Both the position numbers and the translations under genes were made by a program. DNA of 64,000 nt from Impatiens glandulifera (Eukaryota; Streptophyta; Magnoliopsida; Ericales; Balsaminaceae): the NCBI RefSeq assembly GCF_907164915.1, contig NC_061862.1:140483913-140547912 (forward strand), given 5' to 3'. Under the pieces are notes generated by a model, which searched no databases, was not told the DNA's origin, and saw nothing but the letters and a program-made list of their open reading frames with translations. Shown here one piece after another: positions 20,977-32,600 of the stretch. Position 1 is the stretch's first letter, and every line of letters starts with the position of its first letter.

Positions 20977-21306
20977 GACTTTAATGAAATTTTTGTGTGG
21001 AGGTGGTCATTTTGCTTTTTATTGTTTGTGAGATGGTGTCTTTAATCAAAAGTTGGAAATTTAAGAAAATATTAATTTCATTGTATTCGCAGCCTTCTCA
21101 TTCGTCAATTATCTAGAGAAGAGGAAAGGCGCATATAAAGACGATGGACTGGATGTTGTGTTAGAGATTCACGTCTAGCATTCCCGTGGATCATTCGACT
21201 TTGGAAATCTGTATTATGTTGTGGTGGGTGTTTCGCATATCACTTTTTCCTGGGCCTGGTCTTGGGTTCCACACTTGGGTCCGGTCCTTGCATTTATTGA
21301 CTCGAA
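20977..21306. other. Spacer, unit 1
   Basis: No gene or repeat recognised. Confidence 0.4.
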
Positions 21307-22625
21307 TTTTTTTTCTTGGGAAAACGACTTAGCGTCATTTCATTAAAAATTTTCAAAAATGAAAAAAAACCCAAGAGTTTAAGAGATCATTCTAGAGACA
21401 CCTAGAATAATATTGAAGTCGTATCATTTTGAATAAAACAAAAAAACGTAAATAAACTATCTGATTACAATGTTTTCATTTCTAATCAATTTAGTAAACG
21501 GTAAATTCCAATTCCTGCTAATATTCCAATTTTGCTCTGTACTTGGAACTTTTCTCCATGTTCACGCAATTGCACCACAATCCGAGACAATGTCTCTCCA
21601 CAATTCGTCAATACTTCTACGGGTTTTTTCATAGACTCTCGCATTACATTCCTGCAAAATGTTGTAAACTACTGCTCCAAAACCGCACTTGAATACGTTT
21701 GTTGTGAATCTGTTTCCTTTAGCTTTGATTAATGTTGCTTCTTTGATTTCTTTCCATTCCTTCGGGAAACTGATCAGCTCTAGACTTCTAGAAAATCTGT
21801 CCCAATTTTCCAATGCTATACTTTAGCTCCCAAACAAGTGATCGATGGTTTCTTCATTTTCATTGCATATAAGACAACTCACGTCCGGGATGTTCATATA
21901 CTTACTGATACGGTACGATTGTTGAGTGTTTTCCAGAATGCAAGCCATAGAATAAACTGGTGTCGAGGAATAATCTTGGTTGACCATACGAGAGAAGCTT
22001 CATTCTACTTTCTGCGCTTTTCTCGGATTACCTCCCAAATTCTCTTTTAGAACAACTTCTCATTGTCTTCTGCATTCCATTCATGAACGTCGAGTTTGTC
22101 TCTAGTATCATTTATCCTTCTGGATTTCTTCTCAAAAGCAAGTCTTAGTCCCCATCTTTTACGTCTCTGATTATCGCCACTACGCAGTCCCTTCTCATAC
22201 GTGTATTTTTAACTCCTCTTTGTGAATAATTGTTGGTTTACAAACTAAGGATCGTGCCAGAACATAGTGCATTTCCCGTCCCCTAGCCGAATTTTGTAAA
22301 GGTCTGCAATATCACTTCTCAGTTTAAGAATTTTCTTTATTGACCAGCTCATACCTTCATTGATTTTACATGTCCAGATACTAGTTTCCTTTTTCATAAA
22401 TCACGTGTTTACCCATTTCATCCATAATGATTCTTGGTTGCGTTCCAATGCCCACAGATGCTTGAAGGTTAGAGCCTTATTCCACTCGACACAGTTCTTC
22501 AGGCCAATGCCTCTCTCCTCTTTCGGCTTACAGAGTGCAGTCCTTTTGATTTTCTTTCATCCTCTCCCGTTACTGCCCTAGATGAAGTTCTTCATTAGCG
22601 TGTCTAGCTCCTTCATTTACCCTTA
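21307..22625 (-). mobile_element. LINE-b, 5'-truncated LINE of the LINE-a family, unit 1
   Basis: The minus-strand 3' end shares the family terminus AAGTCGTTTTCCC followed by an A tract (plus-strand T tract 21307-21314). Coding remnants run 21560-22620: the zf-RVT region (IIPRHQFILWLAFWKTLNNR; WDRFSRSLELISFPKEW; GNRFTTNVFKCGFGAVVYNI), and upstream the sequence GIGLKNCVEWNKALTFKHLW characteristic of LINE ORF2 after the RT domain. Stops and shifts are numerous. Unit 1 lacks about 27 bp near 22100 that unit 2 retains. It reaches further 5' than LINE-a. Confidence 0.85.
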
Positions 22626-23344
22626 TACTCTAAACCCTACACTAATTATATAAATATATTTTCAAATAAAAAATATAAAAAATTAATAGTATTATTACTT
22701 ACTATATTATTAATTAAAGATAACCTAAATCCTAAACATATATATTCTTATAAAAATTCTAAACCTAAACATACATAAATATTAAACTATTACCCTAAGC
22801 TTTGTACCTTAAATCCTAAATTATATACCCTTAAATTAATTATATAAATGTATATTCATATAAAAAAATATAAAAAGTTAATAATATTATTATTTTTAAA
22901 TATTAATAACTAAAAAAAAATATATATTTATATGAGAAAAGTGAAAATATTTTTTTAATAATTCAAAGAAAGAAAGAGATAGGAATGAGAGATAATAGAA
23001 AATTTCAAATTCTTAAATATTTGCCAAATTTGCTCTACCTAATTAATTATATATTTATTTTATATAATTTATATTTTTAATTAAATTTAAAATTTAATTA
23101 AATAATATTCAAATTTATATAATGTTTTTTAAATTTAAAATATATTCTCATACATTTTTTTTTTCTTACTTATTATTATTTAATAATTATGATCACATAT
23201 ATATATATATTATAATTAATTATTAATAAAAATATTGATATATCAAAATTAATATTAATTTAATTTAAATTTAATATTTATTTTACAAATATAGTATTTA
23301 TAAATTATTAACTAAATTTGTAAGTTAAAAAAATATATAAAAAA
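22626..23344. other. AT-rich spacer with a duplicated ~150-bp block, unit 1
   Basis: Very AT-rich. A block with AATTATATAAATATAT and AAAAAATTAATAGTATTATT (22642 on) recurs diverged at about 22840. Scattered TAAACCCTA and CCTAAAC phrases are too irregular to be telomeric. Confidence 0.55.
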
Positions 23345-24330
23345 AATAAATATCAATTATTTTTTAAACGGTTGATATTGACCCATTTTATATCAATCGT
23401 TTTAAAAATGGTTGATATTGACCTTTTCTATATTAACCAAAATCGTTCATATTATTCCCTCTATATCAACAGTTGTTAAAACGGTTGATATAGATGTGGT
23501 CAATATCAATGGTTTTTAAAATAGTTGATATAAAGTGGGTCAATATCAATCTCTTTAAAATTCATTAATATTGATGAAAAATATCAATCATTTAAAAGTA
23601 GTTAATATTGACCCTTCTTATATCAACGTTTTTTTTTGGGAAAAACGACTTAGCGTCATTTCATTAAAAATTACTAAAAATGGGAAAAAAACCACGAGTT
23701 TAAAAGATCATTCGAATGATTTTGAAGTCGTAACATTCTGAATAAAAGATAAAAACATAAATTAATTATCTGATTACAATGCTTTCAATTCTAGTGAGTT
23801 TAAAAAACGGTAAATTCTAGTTCCTACAGATATTCCAGTTCTGCTCCGTGCTTGAAATTCTTGTCTACGTTCCCGTGAGGGCGCTGCAATCCTATACAAT
23901 ATCTTTCCATAACGCTTCAACGCTCCTGCGGGTTCTTTCATATATCATTGCATTCCGTTCTTGCCAAATGTTATACACCACTGCTCCAAAACCTCACTTG
24001 AACACGCTTGTTGCAAATCTATTTCCCTTGGCTTTGAGTAGTGTTGCATCTTTGATTTCATTTCATTCGCTCGGGAAACTAATCAGCTCCAGGCTTTTAT
24101 AGAATCTGTCCCAAAGCTCTGAAGCAATACAGCAGCTCCCGAATAGGTGATCTATGGTTTCTTTATTTCCTTACATAGAAGACAGTTCGTGTCCGGGATG
24201 CTCATATACTTGCTGATACGATCACGAGTGTTGAGTTTTTCCCAGAAGGCGAGCCATAGGATGAACTGGTGTCTAGGGATATATCAACAGTTTTTAAAAC
24301 AAAAGTCCAACCGTTTTTGAGTTTTACCTT
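23345..24330. repeat. Inverted-motif array (AACGGTTGATATTGACC and complement), split by LINE-c, unit 1
   Basis: The motif ACGGTTGATATTGACC alternates with GGTCAATATCAACNGTTTT every 35-45 bp from 23345 to 23628, and resumes after LINE-c (TATATCAACAGTTTTTAAAAC at 24280-24300). The design, short motif pairs able to form serial hairpins, is like the CCGAGAG array at 6.3 kb but with unrelated sequence. Confidence 0.7.
23628..24279 (-). mobile_element. LINE-c, short LINE insertion in the array, with 9-bp target duplication, unit 1
   Basis: Flanked by TATATCAAC at 23619-23627 and 24280-24288. It has the same 3' terminus as LINE-a and -b (T tract, GGGAAAAACGACTTAGCG on plus). About 650 bp remain, covering the zf-RVT end of ORF2 (CITFGKNGMQ-type region, frames broken). 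It is close in sequence to LINE-a, so the family was active after the array formed. Confidence 0.88.
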
Positions 24331-24639
24331 CTTTTTGAAGGTTTTTGACATTCGTTTTTATTAGTCTTAGATTTTGGACAAAGGAATTAAATTCTTATTT
24401 TCCATTAATGTAGTATATCATATCGAGATTTGATCCAATATTTCTCGATAACATGACTTTTAAAGATCATTTTTAGAGTTGAAATTTAAGTTTCAATTGG
24501 TTGTACTACATCTATGTTGTAAACCAATTAGTAGGAGGCTTCATCAGTCGAGGTTCAAGCGGTTATATGATTTCCCCGTAAGGCATATTTCAATTTTTCG
24601 TGTTAGTCCTTGTATGTTCTAGACATCTTTTTGATAATC
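24331..24639. other. Spacer, unit 1
   Basis: No gene or repeat identified. It may be noncoding flank of the gypsy fragment to its right. Confidence 0.4.
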
Positions 24640-25560
24640 CTAATCACATTTTTGTTCGTCGGTTAAAATTCATCATTGGTTTGGGGTGTGTAGGGCGATG
24701 ACTTATGGTGCTTGATCTTGAATTCATCAAGAAGTTGCAACACTTTTCTTTGGAATTTCGGTCATTATCTGAAATTAGGGCGTGAGGGACTCCGTACCTA
24801 GCGATGATATTTGTGGGGATGAATTTTTCCACATGAGATGATTTCAAGATTTTGTAAGAGGTTGTTTCAAGACATTTGGTGAAGTAGTCAATTTCTATGA
24901 GTATAAACTTGTGTCTGTTTAAAGCATGAGAATATATTTTCCTAAAGACATCAATGCCCCATGTAGAAAAAGGCCAAGGGGAGGTCATGTTATAGAGTAG
25001 TGATGACGAGGTATGCTTTAGGTTAACATAGATTTGACATTGATGACAACTTTTTACATAACTTACACATTCTTGTTCTATGTTTTGTCAATTATATCCT
25101 AGATAGAGTATCTTCATGGCTGAAGACATTTCGTTCATGTGTGGGCCGAATGATCTTGCATGTACTTCTTCTATGATCCTTTTTTTTGGACCATCTACAC
25201 AGAGAATGTTTTGAATGTCAAAAGATCGTTTATAGTTGTTTGCTATCCAAGCATAATTGGTGGAATATTAGCGCAACGCTCGTCATTCCTTTGCTCAGAA
25301 ATTGGATGGATATTCTCCATATTCTATTTATTTTTGGAGAGTATTATACCATGGATTAATACAGCTTTCACAAGAAGTTATTGTTTTATTTTCAAAAGCA
25401 CGTCTTTGCTTTTGTCGGATCTTGAGTGGCATAATTTTAATTCTGTCGGTAATTTGAGTCATACCTACATGAGTAGTTAGGGAATCTGCAAAGAGGTTTT
25501 GACTCCTTGGAGTTTGAACAAAAGTTACTTGATCAAATTTGTTATGAAAAATATGTTGAG
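24640..25560 (-). pseudogene. Ty3/gypsy RNase H to integrase fragment, unit 1
   Basis: In minus-strand order: an RNase H tail (FVQTPRS, FADSLTTHVG near 25480-25540), the integrase zinc finger region (CVSYVKSCHQCQ near 25050), and the integrase core from 24988 (SPWPFSTWGIDVFRKI, KFILIEIDYFTK, NIIARYGVPHALISDN, HRPTHPKPMMN). The rest of integrase, the RT and the LTRs are absent. It abuts the truncated 3' end of gene B, and probably removed gene B's last exon. Confidence 0.85.
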
Positions 25561-25741
25561 TTAAACTTTATCACTAACCACCTTTAATTTCCATCCAATT
25601 GGATAAATGTATATGTTTCTTGAACACTACTTTAAGGATGCTGAATATTAAATGAAACATTAGATGCATATAGCAAATTTTAACGTTTGTAGACAAGATG
25701 AAGAAATTATAACAACAACAACTAGATATGACGATTGTTGC

Positions 25742-26709
25742 CTTCCACATATTCATTCCTAAAAGATGTGCAATGGGAGAATCCTTGAGAAACTTGATAA
25801 TAAATAAAATTACCCCATGAAATCCTGTAGAACAATTCCACTCGAGAAGCTTTAAATTACTAAAATGAATGGCTGGAAATGGTCGCTTCAAGAAAAAAGT
25901 ATCCATAATCAAAACCTGTCAAAAATAATGAGACCACTAATTAGGGTTAGTGAAGCTAAACTATATAAAAGGCTAAACTATTTAACATTCATTTTTAAAA
26001 CTGCAGTTAACATCGTTAGTTAAAAATACCATTTATCTTTAGTCAATACTAACTTATTTACAATGAAGTCCTAACTTGTTTTGGACTAGACTTTTTTTAC
26101 CGAGTTTCAAAATATTTTTGTGCTATTAGTAAAAATATGGATTAATGATTGGACTTGTTTTGAAATAGTTTATATTTCAAGAATTGTTTTCCTTTTTTAG
26201 GAGGTCTTTTAACTATCAAATTCAATAAGATTGAGTGATATAAAGACAAAAGAATAAAGTTAGACTCGTACCAGTGGAATGTCTGAGCCAAGTTTTAAAT
26301 ATTTTACATGCTGGAAATCTTGAAGCATCTTAGTAATTTACATGTTTATTATTACATGTTGTAGATATTATGACAATACATACTTGAAAATATGTTCCAG
26401 AAATTGAGGATCCGAATAACTAATAAATTTAATCATAAATGATAAGATTTTTTATCTGTCCAGGCATAATAGCGTTGGACTAATACAGTTTGTGAAAAAG
26501 TTGTGGTTGGGGTATTTTGTCTCACTGAATTGAAAATTGGTTAAGGAATGCAAAAGATATTGGTATAGTTTGAACAACACACATCTCTTAATCACATGTT
26601 TTGTATCGATAAACGAAAATATTTGATAAATAAGACCGTCTGGCAATGCGCTTAACTGATCGACCCCTTTCACTATTATTTTCACCTTTTGGTTTCTTGT
26701 AAGAACCAT
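25742..26709 (-). pseudogene. F-box gene B, inverted paralogue of gene A, coding exons 1-2, unit 1
   Basis: Exon 1 runs from ATG 26709 to 26272, with the F-box LSALPDGLIYQIFSFIDTKH, VLFKLYQYLLHSLTNFQF. It reads 85 codons before a TAA, and compared with gene A it lacks an internal block of roughly 450 bp holding most of the leucine-rich repeats. Exon 2 is 25915-25742 (174 bp as in gene A: RPFPAIHFSNLKLLEWN, DSPIAHLLGMNMWK), with acceptor GACAG and a GC instead of GT donor. No exon 3 is found; the gypsy fragment begins in its place. The acceptor AG ahead of the coding ATG is also lost. It is a pseudogene with a strong structural match to gene A. Confidence 0.85.
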
Positions 26710-26871
26710 TTTACTTTTTAAAGAAATGAATAATGTTCAAAGTAATGCAATTATAAGATCATATCTTAATGAATTCTTAGACATCTAACTAAATAGGGAT
26801 TTTTACGATTTCTTTAAAAGGCATATATCACTAACAAAAAAAAATAGTTGCTGAAAAACATATAAATCTAA

Positions 26872-28530
26872 AAATCACATTTGATTTAAAATATGTATTG
26901 AACATTATATTATTTATAAAACAAATATCAAAAAATATATTAAAAAACTTAATTCTTAATATATTTATAGATATATTAATATTATGTATATGCATGCTTA
27001 ATGATCCTGTGCCAACTTAAAAAATAGGTCAATGAATAACATATTTAGCACGTGCATGACAATATGACACACAACGTTAAAGAAACATTAATCTGATATT
27101 GATACATTAATCTTCACACAATGTCAAGAAAAACAAGACACCAAATTAATTTGATACCAGACACCAAATTAATTTGATACCGATACATTAATATTAAAGT
27201 CATATTTATAAGAAATAAGGATACAACCGCCTTCCAGGCCAGACCTAAAAATAGGAAATGATAACAACATTCTTAGCATCTTAAATATTGTTGAAAATAG
27301 CTCTATATGATAATTGTTTGATAGTTCAACCAAAATTCATACAAATTGATATAACCCTTTTACAATTTTATACTTCAAAGATGAAAATATGAATAGTCAT
27401 AACAAAGATTAAAAGCTCAAAAAACAATTAGATTTTTTTATTTTGTTAAGAGTAAATGCAATAATGAAAAAGTAATAAAACAACGCGTGACCAAAAGTAT
27501 CACCCGAAACACATAGGTACGGTTAAACATTCAGAAAATACCAATAAAAACATAAAACTAGACATTCAAACTAATTTGAGAATACAAAAGAAATAACGAA
27601 AACAAATCAAAGGACAAAACAAAAGCATAAGAACTTGTGATGCTAGTCGTAACAGCTCCGGAACGTGCTGGTGACAGATTCACACCATAATGATCAAAAC
27701 TATGTCTGAGCCACATCATAATCAAGAGTCAGCTGTTGCATTGGAGGGATGGTCTCCAATGCAAATAATATAAGGCGTGGATAATATAAGTTGTTGTAGT
27801 CATATAGCACAAATTGTACCATTAGATTGGGACTAGGACTACGACTGATATAGCAAGCCAGATTTCTGGATCTTGAAATATGAAGAGCAAAATTCAATGA
27901 CGGATAGTACCCGACAAATTGCCCCATTTCATCCATCTCTTGCCGAACCAATCTGGATGTATCAAATTATCTCCCCCATTCATTGAGAATATCTGGGATT
28001 GCCTCTTTGTGAGAACGATTCCAGCATATTCGCATATCAAAGACCCGACTTGAATCAGATCCAATGATCTAACACCCCAGCCCGTTTCAATAGACCTGAA
28101 AACTTTAAACATGTATCTCAATCCTTTTTGAGATACGCGATTTCTGCAACTTGGAGGACAGCGACAACCAAGACCGCATTCAACTACTACAGACTTTCCT
28201 CTCACCAGATGTCCCTGATTATCGTATGCAAAATCACCTCCATTAAGCACATACACAATTATCATTACAGCCACGGACACAGTCACAGCCAGCTGTAAAA
28301 CTAACAGTACGAGGAAATAAAGCACTAGTGATGTAGGATAGAAAGTTGGTCCAATTATATCACCATCTATATCGTTAAATATAAGAACCGCCACTTTTTC
28401 CTTCCCACCAGAAATATCACAACCGTAATGTCCAAAAGGTCTGGCATACAAAGGCATACAATTGACATTACAGTCGTGATATTAAATAATATAATAATGT
28501 TAAATACATATTTTAAATCAAATGTGATTT
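26872..28530 (-). mobile_element. Putative transposon carrying a SUVH fragment between inverted repeats, unit 1
   Basis: AAATCACATTTGATTTAAAA plus TATGTATTGAACATTATATT (26872-26916) is repeated in reverse complement at 28483-28530, with few mismatches. A weaker match (TAGTTGCTG against TAGTTGTTG) extends outward from each. The SUVH pseudogene lies between them. The layout suggests a gene-capturing DNA transposon (Pack-MULE type), but no target duplication or true terminus is resolved. Confidence 0.4.
27700..28457 (-). pseudogene. SUVH-type histone H3K9 methyltransferase fragment (pre-SET + SET), unit 1
   Basis: SUVH proteins methylate histone H3 lysine 9 and bind methylated DNA through an SRA domain. 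Here the minus strand holds the piece after SRA: DISGGKEKVAVLIFNDIDGD; a cysteine-rich pre-SET readable in another frame (GCDCVRGCNDNCVCA, near 28240-28290); NGGDFAYDNQGHLVRGK; CRCPPSCRNRVSQKGL; and SET-domain sequence ETGWGVRSLDLI, ICEYAGIVLT, QIFSMNGGD. After a frameshift near 27915 it continues ISRSPSPNLMVQFVLYDYNN and LFALETIPPMQQLTLDYDVA (SET C-terminus). At least three frame changes are needed. The usual His ahead of the SxxPN motif is Arg. The SRA domain and N-terminus are absent. There are no introns in the fragment, and many SUVH genes lack them. Confidence 0.88.
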
Positions 28531-28924
28531 GCGCAAGGAGTTTGGCAACAACTAAAGAATATAATTGGTACATATTTAAAGTACAAGAAATATTTACCAT
28601 CTAGTCAATCAAAATCAACAAGTTATTATAGAATAAATTTAAATTTTATTTAACTAAATTATTAAACACCATTAAAGTAGAACTTGAACTAAAAATACTT
28701 AGCAACAAAACAATATACCTTATATATGGTGGTTGAATTGTTATAAGAAAATAGTTTAGGTAACTTATATTTTTTCAGGAAGTTAGATGGGTTACATATG
28801 TATATCAAATTGGCTGGTTGAGATGGGTTTAAGCCAATTGAAATTCAAAAAATAAGTAATAAACTGAAATAACATAATAATAGTAAATGAACTTAAACTA
28901 AAAATACTTACCAGCAAAACAATA

Positions 28925-30240
28925 TGGTCCTTCAATGATCATTTTAATCAACTTATTGAATTAAAACAGTGTAGTTTTAGAAATTGAATTGGGTTTTTAT
29001 ACAATTTGAATTTTTGGAGATATTTTGGATAACTAGATTGAAGTGCACAAAGATATAACAAACTTTTAAACGAAGCCAAAGAGAATGATTGATATCCTTC
29101 TAAACCAATAATTTCAAGTTCTTAATCTCATTTAAACAATACACTACTCTTGAAAAGGATTTCAATTTTATCTTCTAAACTCAGAAATGATTTCCATAAT
29201 ATTCGACCAAATTTTAGACCAAATCAAAGAAAGAATGATAATGAAGCCAAATTAAAGAAATTGAGAAAAAAAATATAAAGTCAATGATCAATTTAATCAA
29301 CTTAATACATTTTTGCCTAACATATAAGCATACAAATATTTTAAAAACTTAATTAAGTTTCTATACAATGACTAGGAGTAGGAGGGATGATTGACGTCCT
29401 TATAATTGAATTAATAATTTCATTTTCTTACCCTCAGTTTAAATTTGATTTCAATATTATAAGACAAATGAAAGATTGACTCTTGAAATTGAACTGAAAG
29501 TTACGCGTGCAAAACCAATTATTTATTTGCCAAAACATAGATTTCTCTGAAAAATAGTGACTTTACAAGATTTTTAACTAAAAAAAGACTTTTGAAGGGA
29601 AGAATAAAATAAATCAATCTGGAAGAAAAAACTACTAAAATGATAAAAAAAATTGACTTGTTGAAATAGACTAATCAAGTTGAAGGTAAACACGCTAATT
29701 ATTGAGATCGATATGTTTTATTTTTCTTTCTAATCAAAAATTTTAATTAAGTTTACAGTAACACTTGTATTTTCAATCTTTCATATCATATAATTTTAAA
29801 ACATAAATGAAACAATAAAATAACTTCTTTTATTATTTTAAGAAATAGTTTTTCCTTAGTCTGTTTTTGTGCAAATACAAGCTACAATATAAAATTATTA
29901 TATGTTACAAACTAAATTAGAAAAAAAATTCAAACAAAATCAGAAAAAAAATTAAAAAAACTCAAAGATAATTGGGTCCACGTCGATATTAAATAAATTT
30001 AGAAACAAAAGAATTGATTCGCATACAATGTAACATAAAACAAATAAGCATTTAAAAATTCAATTGAGATTCTATACAATTTCTATATAGAGATACTTCA
30101 AATAACCAGATATAGGTGCACAAATATAGAACAAACATTTAAAAGGAAAAAAAAAATTGATTGATATCGTTATAAATTGAGACATGAATTTAAAGTTTCT
30201 CATCTAAACTCAGAAAGCATTTCCATGATTCATGACTAAA
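28925..30240 (-). repeat. Three copies of the intronic repeat in gene B leader intron, unit 1
   Basis: Reverse-strand counterparts of the gene A repeats: about 28925-29215, 29280-29465 and 30005-30225. Landmarks in complement are AATCAACTTA, AATTGAATTGGG or AATTCAATTGAG, ATTGATATCC and AATAATTTCAAG. They are more diverged than those in gene A. Confidence 0.6.
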
Positions 30241-31067
30241 TCAGGAAAGAAAATTCAAAGATAGTTGGGTGCACAAATTAAATCTGGAAAGAAAATTCAA
30301 AGATAGTTGGCTGCACAAATTGGCCTTGCATCCATTTCTAATTTTTTTAAAGATATCCACTAATTTTATATGAATTTATCTGTATCATTGATTTATCTCT
30401 CTATTTCTAACTACTCCTCAATCTTGTTAAGAATTTTGACTTTCTCTGAAAACAAACTTTGCTTAACATTCTGACTCCACAATTTAATTATACCTTTTTA
30501 ATAAAGCAAGTTATCTTTCATTGAGGTATGAATCTCCCTTATCACATCTTAATCCTCTTCAATGGGAAAATACATAACCACATTAAGCATATTCAATGTT
30601 CAACCAAATCTCATTTTTTTAACTATTTGATCCAAGATAGTTTATGCTCCGCAATCACCCTCCAATGGAAGACTAGTTATGTTCCTCAAGTTCACCTACT
30701 TGATGCTTAACTTGAATCTCATTTTGGCTAAGGATCTTTATGAGTTAGTGAATAAGAATCTCTTTAACCAAGTCTAGACTCCTAATTATTCGAGGTGCTT
30801 CTGGAGTTTGTTAATGTTTGATTAGTGATATTGATTACTCATCTCGTGGGAGCTATCTTGTCTGAAAACAAATTTGATTCTGAAGATTTCAGGTATGCTT
30901 TTGTGTTTTCCTAGATAACAAGTGTAGCAAGCAAAGAAAACTACCTATATTATATATTCATTCTTTGCATAATATATAATGGTAGTTCAAGAATAATAAT
31001 CTCCAGATCCATACACAAATCACATAGTCAAGAAGCAGAATCGGTAAATGCATGAAAGAAGACATAC
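30241..31067. other. Unassigned part of gene B leader region, unit 1
   Basis: No gene recognised. Unit 1 carries a roughly 44-bp duplication at about 30250-30320 (AAGAAAATTCAAAGATAGTT phrase twice) that is single in unit 2. Confidence 0.4.
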
Positions 31068-31180
31068 CACTCGATTTAGGTATTAGGAAGAAGATAGCTT
31101 CAGGAGTACCACAGCCCCGGCGACTCCAGTCTTGTCCACCGTTCGTCGTACGGCCGCCACCAATTGAAACCCTAATTAAA
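31068..31180 (-). other. Leader exon of gene B, unit 1
   Basis: Reverse-complement match to the gene A leader exon (CGGCCGTACGACGAACGG, CGCCGGGGCTGTGG, TCTTCCTAATACCTAAATCG), ending at donor AGTG|GTATGT (GT at 31067-31066). Its upstream part (GCGGCCACCAATTGAAACCC on plus) is duplicated once at 31216-31262. It has no ATG equivalent to the gene A upstream ORF. Confidence 0.6.
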
Positions 31181-31746
31181 CTGCCTATTATGTCTCCCGT
31201 ATATATATATATTAAAGCGGCCACCAATTGAAACCCTAATTGAATTGCCTATTATATCTCCCGTATATATATTAAATATAAATCATTAATGTTTTCTTTT
31301 TTAACAAGTGTTTCTCTTCATATAAAAACAAAATTTGAAGTCCCCTCAAAATATTATAAAATTATTGTATATTTTTATTATAATTGTAAATATATATCAT
31401 TAATATATTTTTTTAATACATTGTTTCTCTTCATCAAAAAACATAAGTTGGAATTGTTATATATATTTTTTATTTTAATTTTAATTAAAGTAAATTTTTA
31501 ATATTATTGAGATCAATATGTTTTATTTTCTATATAGTAAAAAAAATATTAAATAAACTTATAGAAACAAATAGACAAGAAAAATGTCCTACTATATAAT
31601 TATAAAAACATACAAATAACACTAAATATTTTTTTTTATATAAAAAATATGTTTTTCACTTGCTTTTATATCCACTTCAAATCTCCCTAGAGAATTTTCA
31701 AAGAGAATAAGACGTATGATGAATCAATTGTTAAGTTAGTCAAAAG
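31181..31746. other. AT-rich upstream region of gene B, unit 1
   Basis: TA tracts and A/T-rich DNA. The 70-bp leader/promoter duplication lies at its left edge. No gene. Confidence 0.45.
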
Positions 31747-31926
31747 AATTTTTTTTTTGGGGGGGGGGAAACGACTTAGCGTAATTTCATTACAAATTTT
31801 CAAAGAACGGAAAAAAAAACCCACGAGTTTAAGAGATCATTCTAGACAGGCCTAGAATGATTTTGAAGTCGTATCATTCTAAATAAAAGAAAAAATGTAA
31901 ATAAACTATCTGATTACAATGTTTTC
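31747..31926 (-). mobile_element. LINE-d, 3'-end fragment only, unit 1
   Basis: About 180 bp of the LINE-a family 3' UTR on the minus strand (plus strand: T tract, G tract 31759-31768, AAACGACTTAGCG, TTCATTACAAATTTTCAAAG, GATTACAATG). It stops where LINE-a coding homology would begin. No target duplication was identified. Confidence 0.8.
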
Positions 31927-32600
31927 GGAAGATAAGATTGTTCAGGTACAAGAAAGCGCTTTTCCAAAGAACTGAACTTGGAAACTAACGGAAACGCATT
32001 GTGTAGAGTCAAAGTGATAAAGTACCGGGGACGCTTAGTATAAGACTGAATTGGTAAATTGCCGGAGATATTTATCCAAAAATCGATTTTGATAAACTAC
32101 CGGGTGCGCCTCTTGATAAAATACCGATATCATATGAACCGGATGCACTCCATAAAATACTGAAGTTCTATAAAACCGGAAACACTTCATTATAATACCG
32201 AATTTCTATAAAACCGAAAATGCTTCATTATAATACCGAAGTTCTATAAAACCAGAAACGCTTCATTATAATACCGAAGTTCTATAAAACCAGAAACGCT
32301 TTATTATAATACCGAAGTTATAAAATATCGACGTGTCTCATACATAAAACCGATATGTAAAATACCGTGTTTTGAGATAAAATCGGAAGCGTCTTTTATA
32401 AAATACTGGAGTTTGATCAAATGACGAATTTGATCAACTACGGGACAACTTTTCTTTCCGATTTTCTTTAATGTGCACGAGGTTAACTTAACACAAGTAA
32501 GTTCTTATTTATACAATTATAATTAATTAGATATTTTAACTTAACACAATCTTTATAAAGAAATTTATGATAATTTATGTTCTTCGTTTATTCATTTGCA
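31927..32600. repeat. ACCG-rich spacer with a 38-bp tandem array, unit 1
   Basis: Five copies of a 38-bp unit occupy 32130-32319 (starts at 32130, 32168, 32206, 32244 and 32282). The consensus is approximately CTATAAAACCNGAAACGC followed by TTCATTATAATACCGAAGTT. The flanks carry looser ACCG-containing phrases. No ORF or function is apparent. Confidence 0.8.

Larger units (their letters stand above)
26710..31067 (-). other. Former leader intron of gene B, unit 1
   Basis: By analogy with gene A this stretch separates the leader exon (31068-31175) from the coding ATG. It holds the SUVH pseudogene with its inverted repeats, a ~38-bp direct repeat (about 28680-28718 and 28888-28925), copies of the intronic repeat at 28.9-30.2 kb and AT-rich DNA. 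A 22-bp phrase (GACACCAAATTAATTTGATA) is tandemly duplicated at about 27137-27181 in this unit only. Confidence 0.5.

Noticed and set aside
22626..22860. TAAACCCTA and CCTAAAC phrases suggesting interstitial telomere repeats
   Set aside because: They are irregularly spaced, mixed with AT-rich sequence and never form a regular seven-base repeat.
7030..31180. A long hairpin transcript formed by genes A and B
   Set aside because: The arms are about 12 kb apart with several elements between. A single transcript spanning them is not supported by the sequence.
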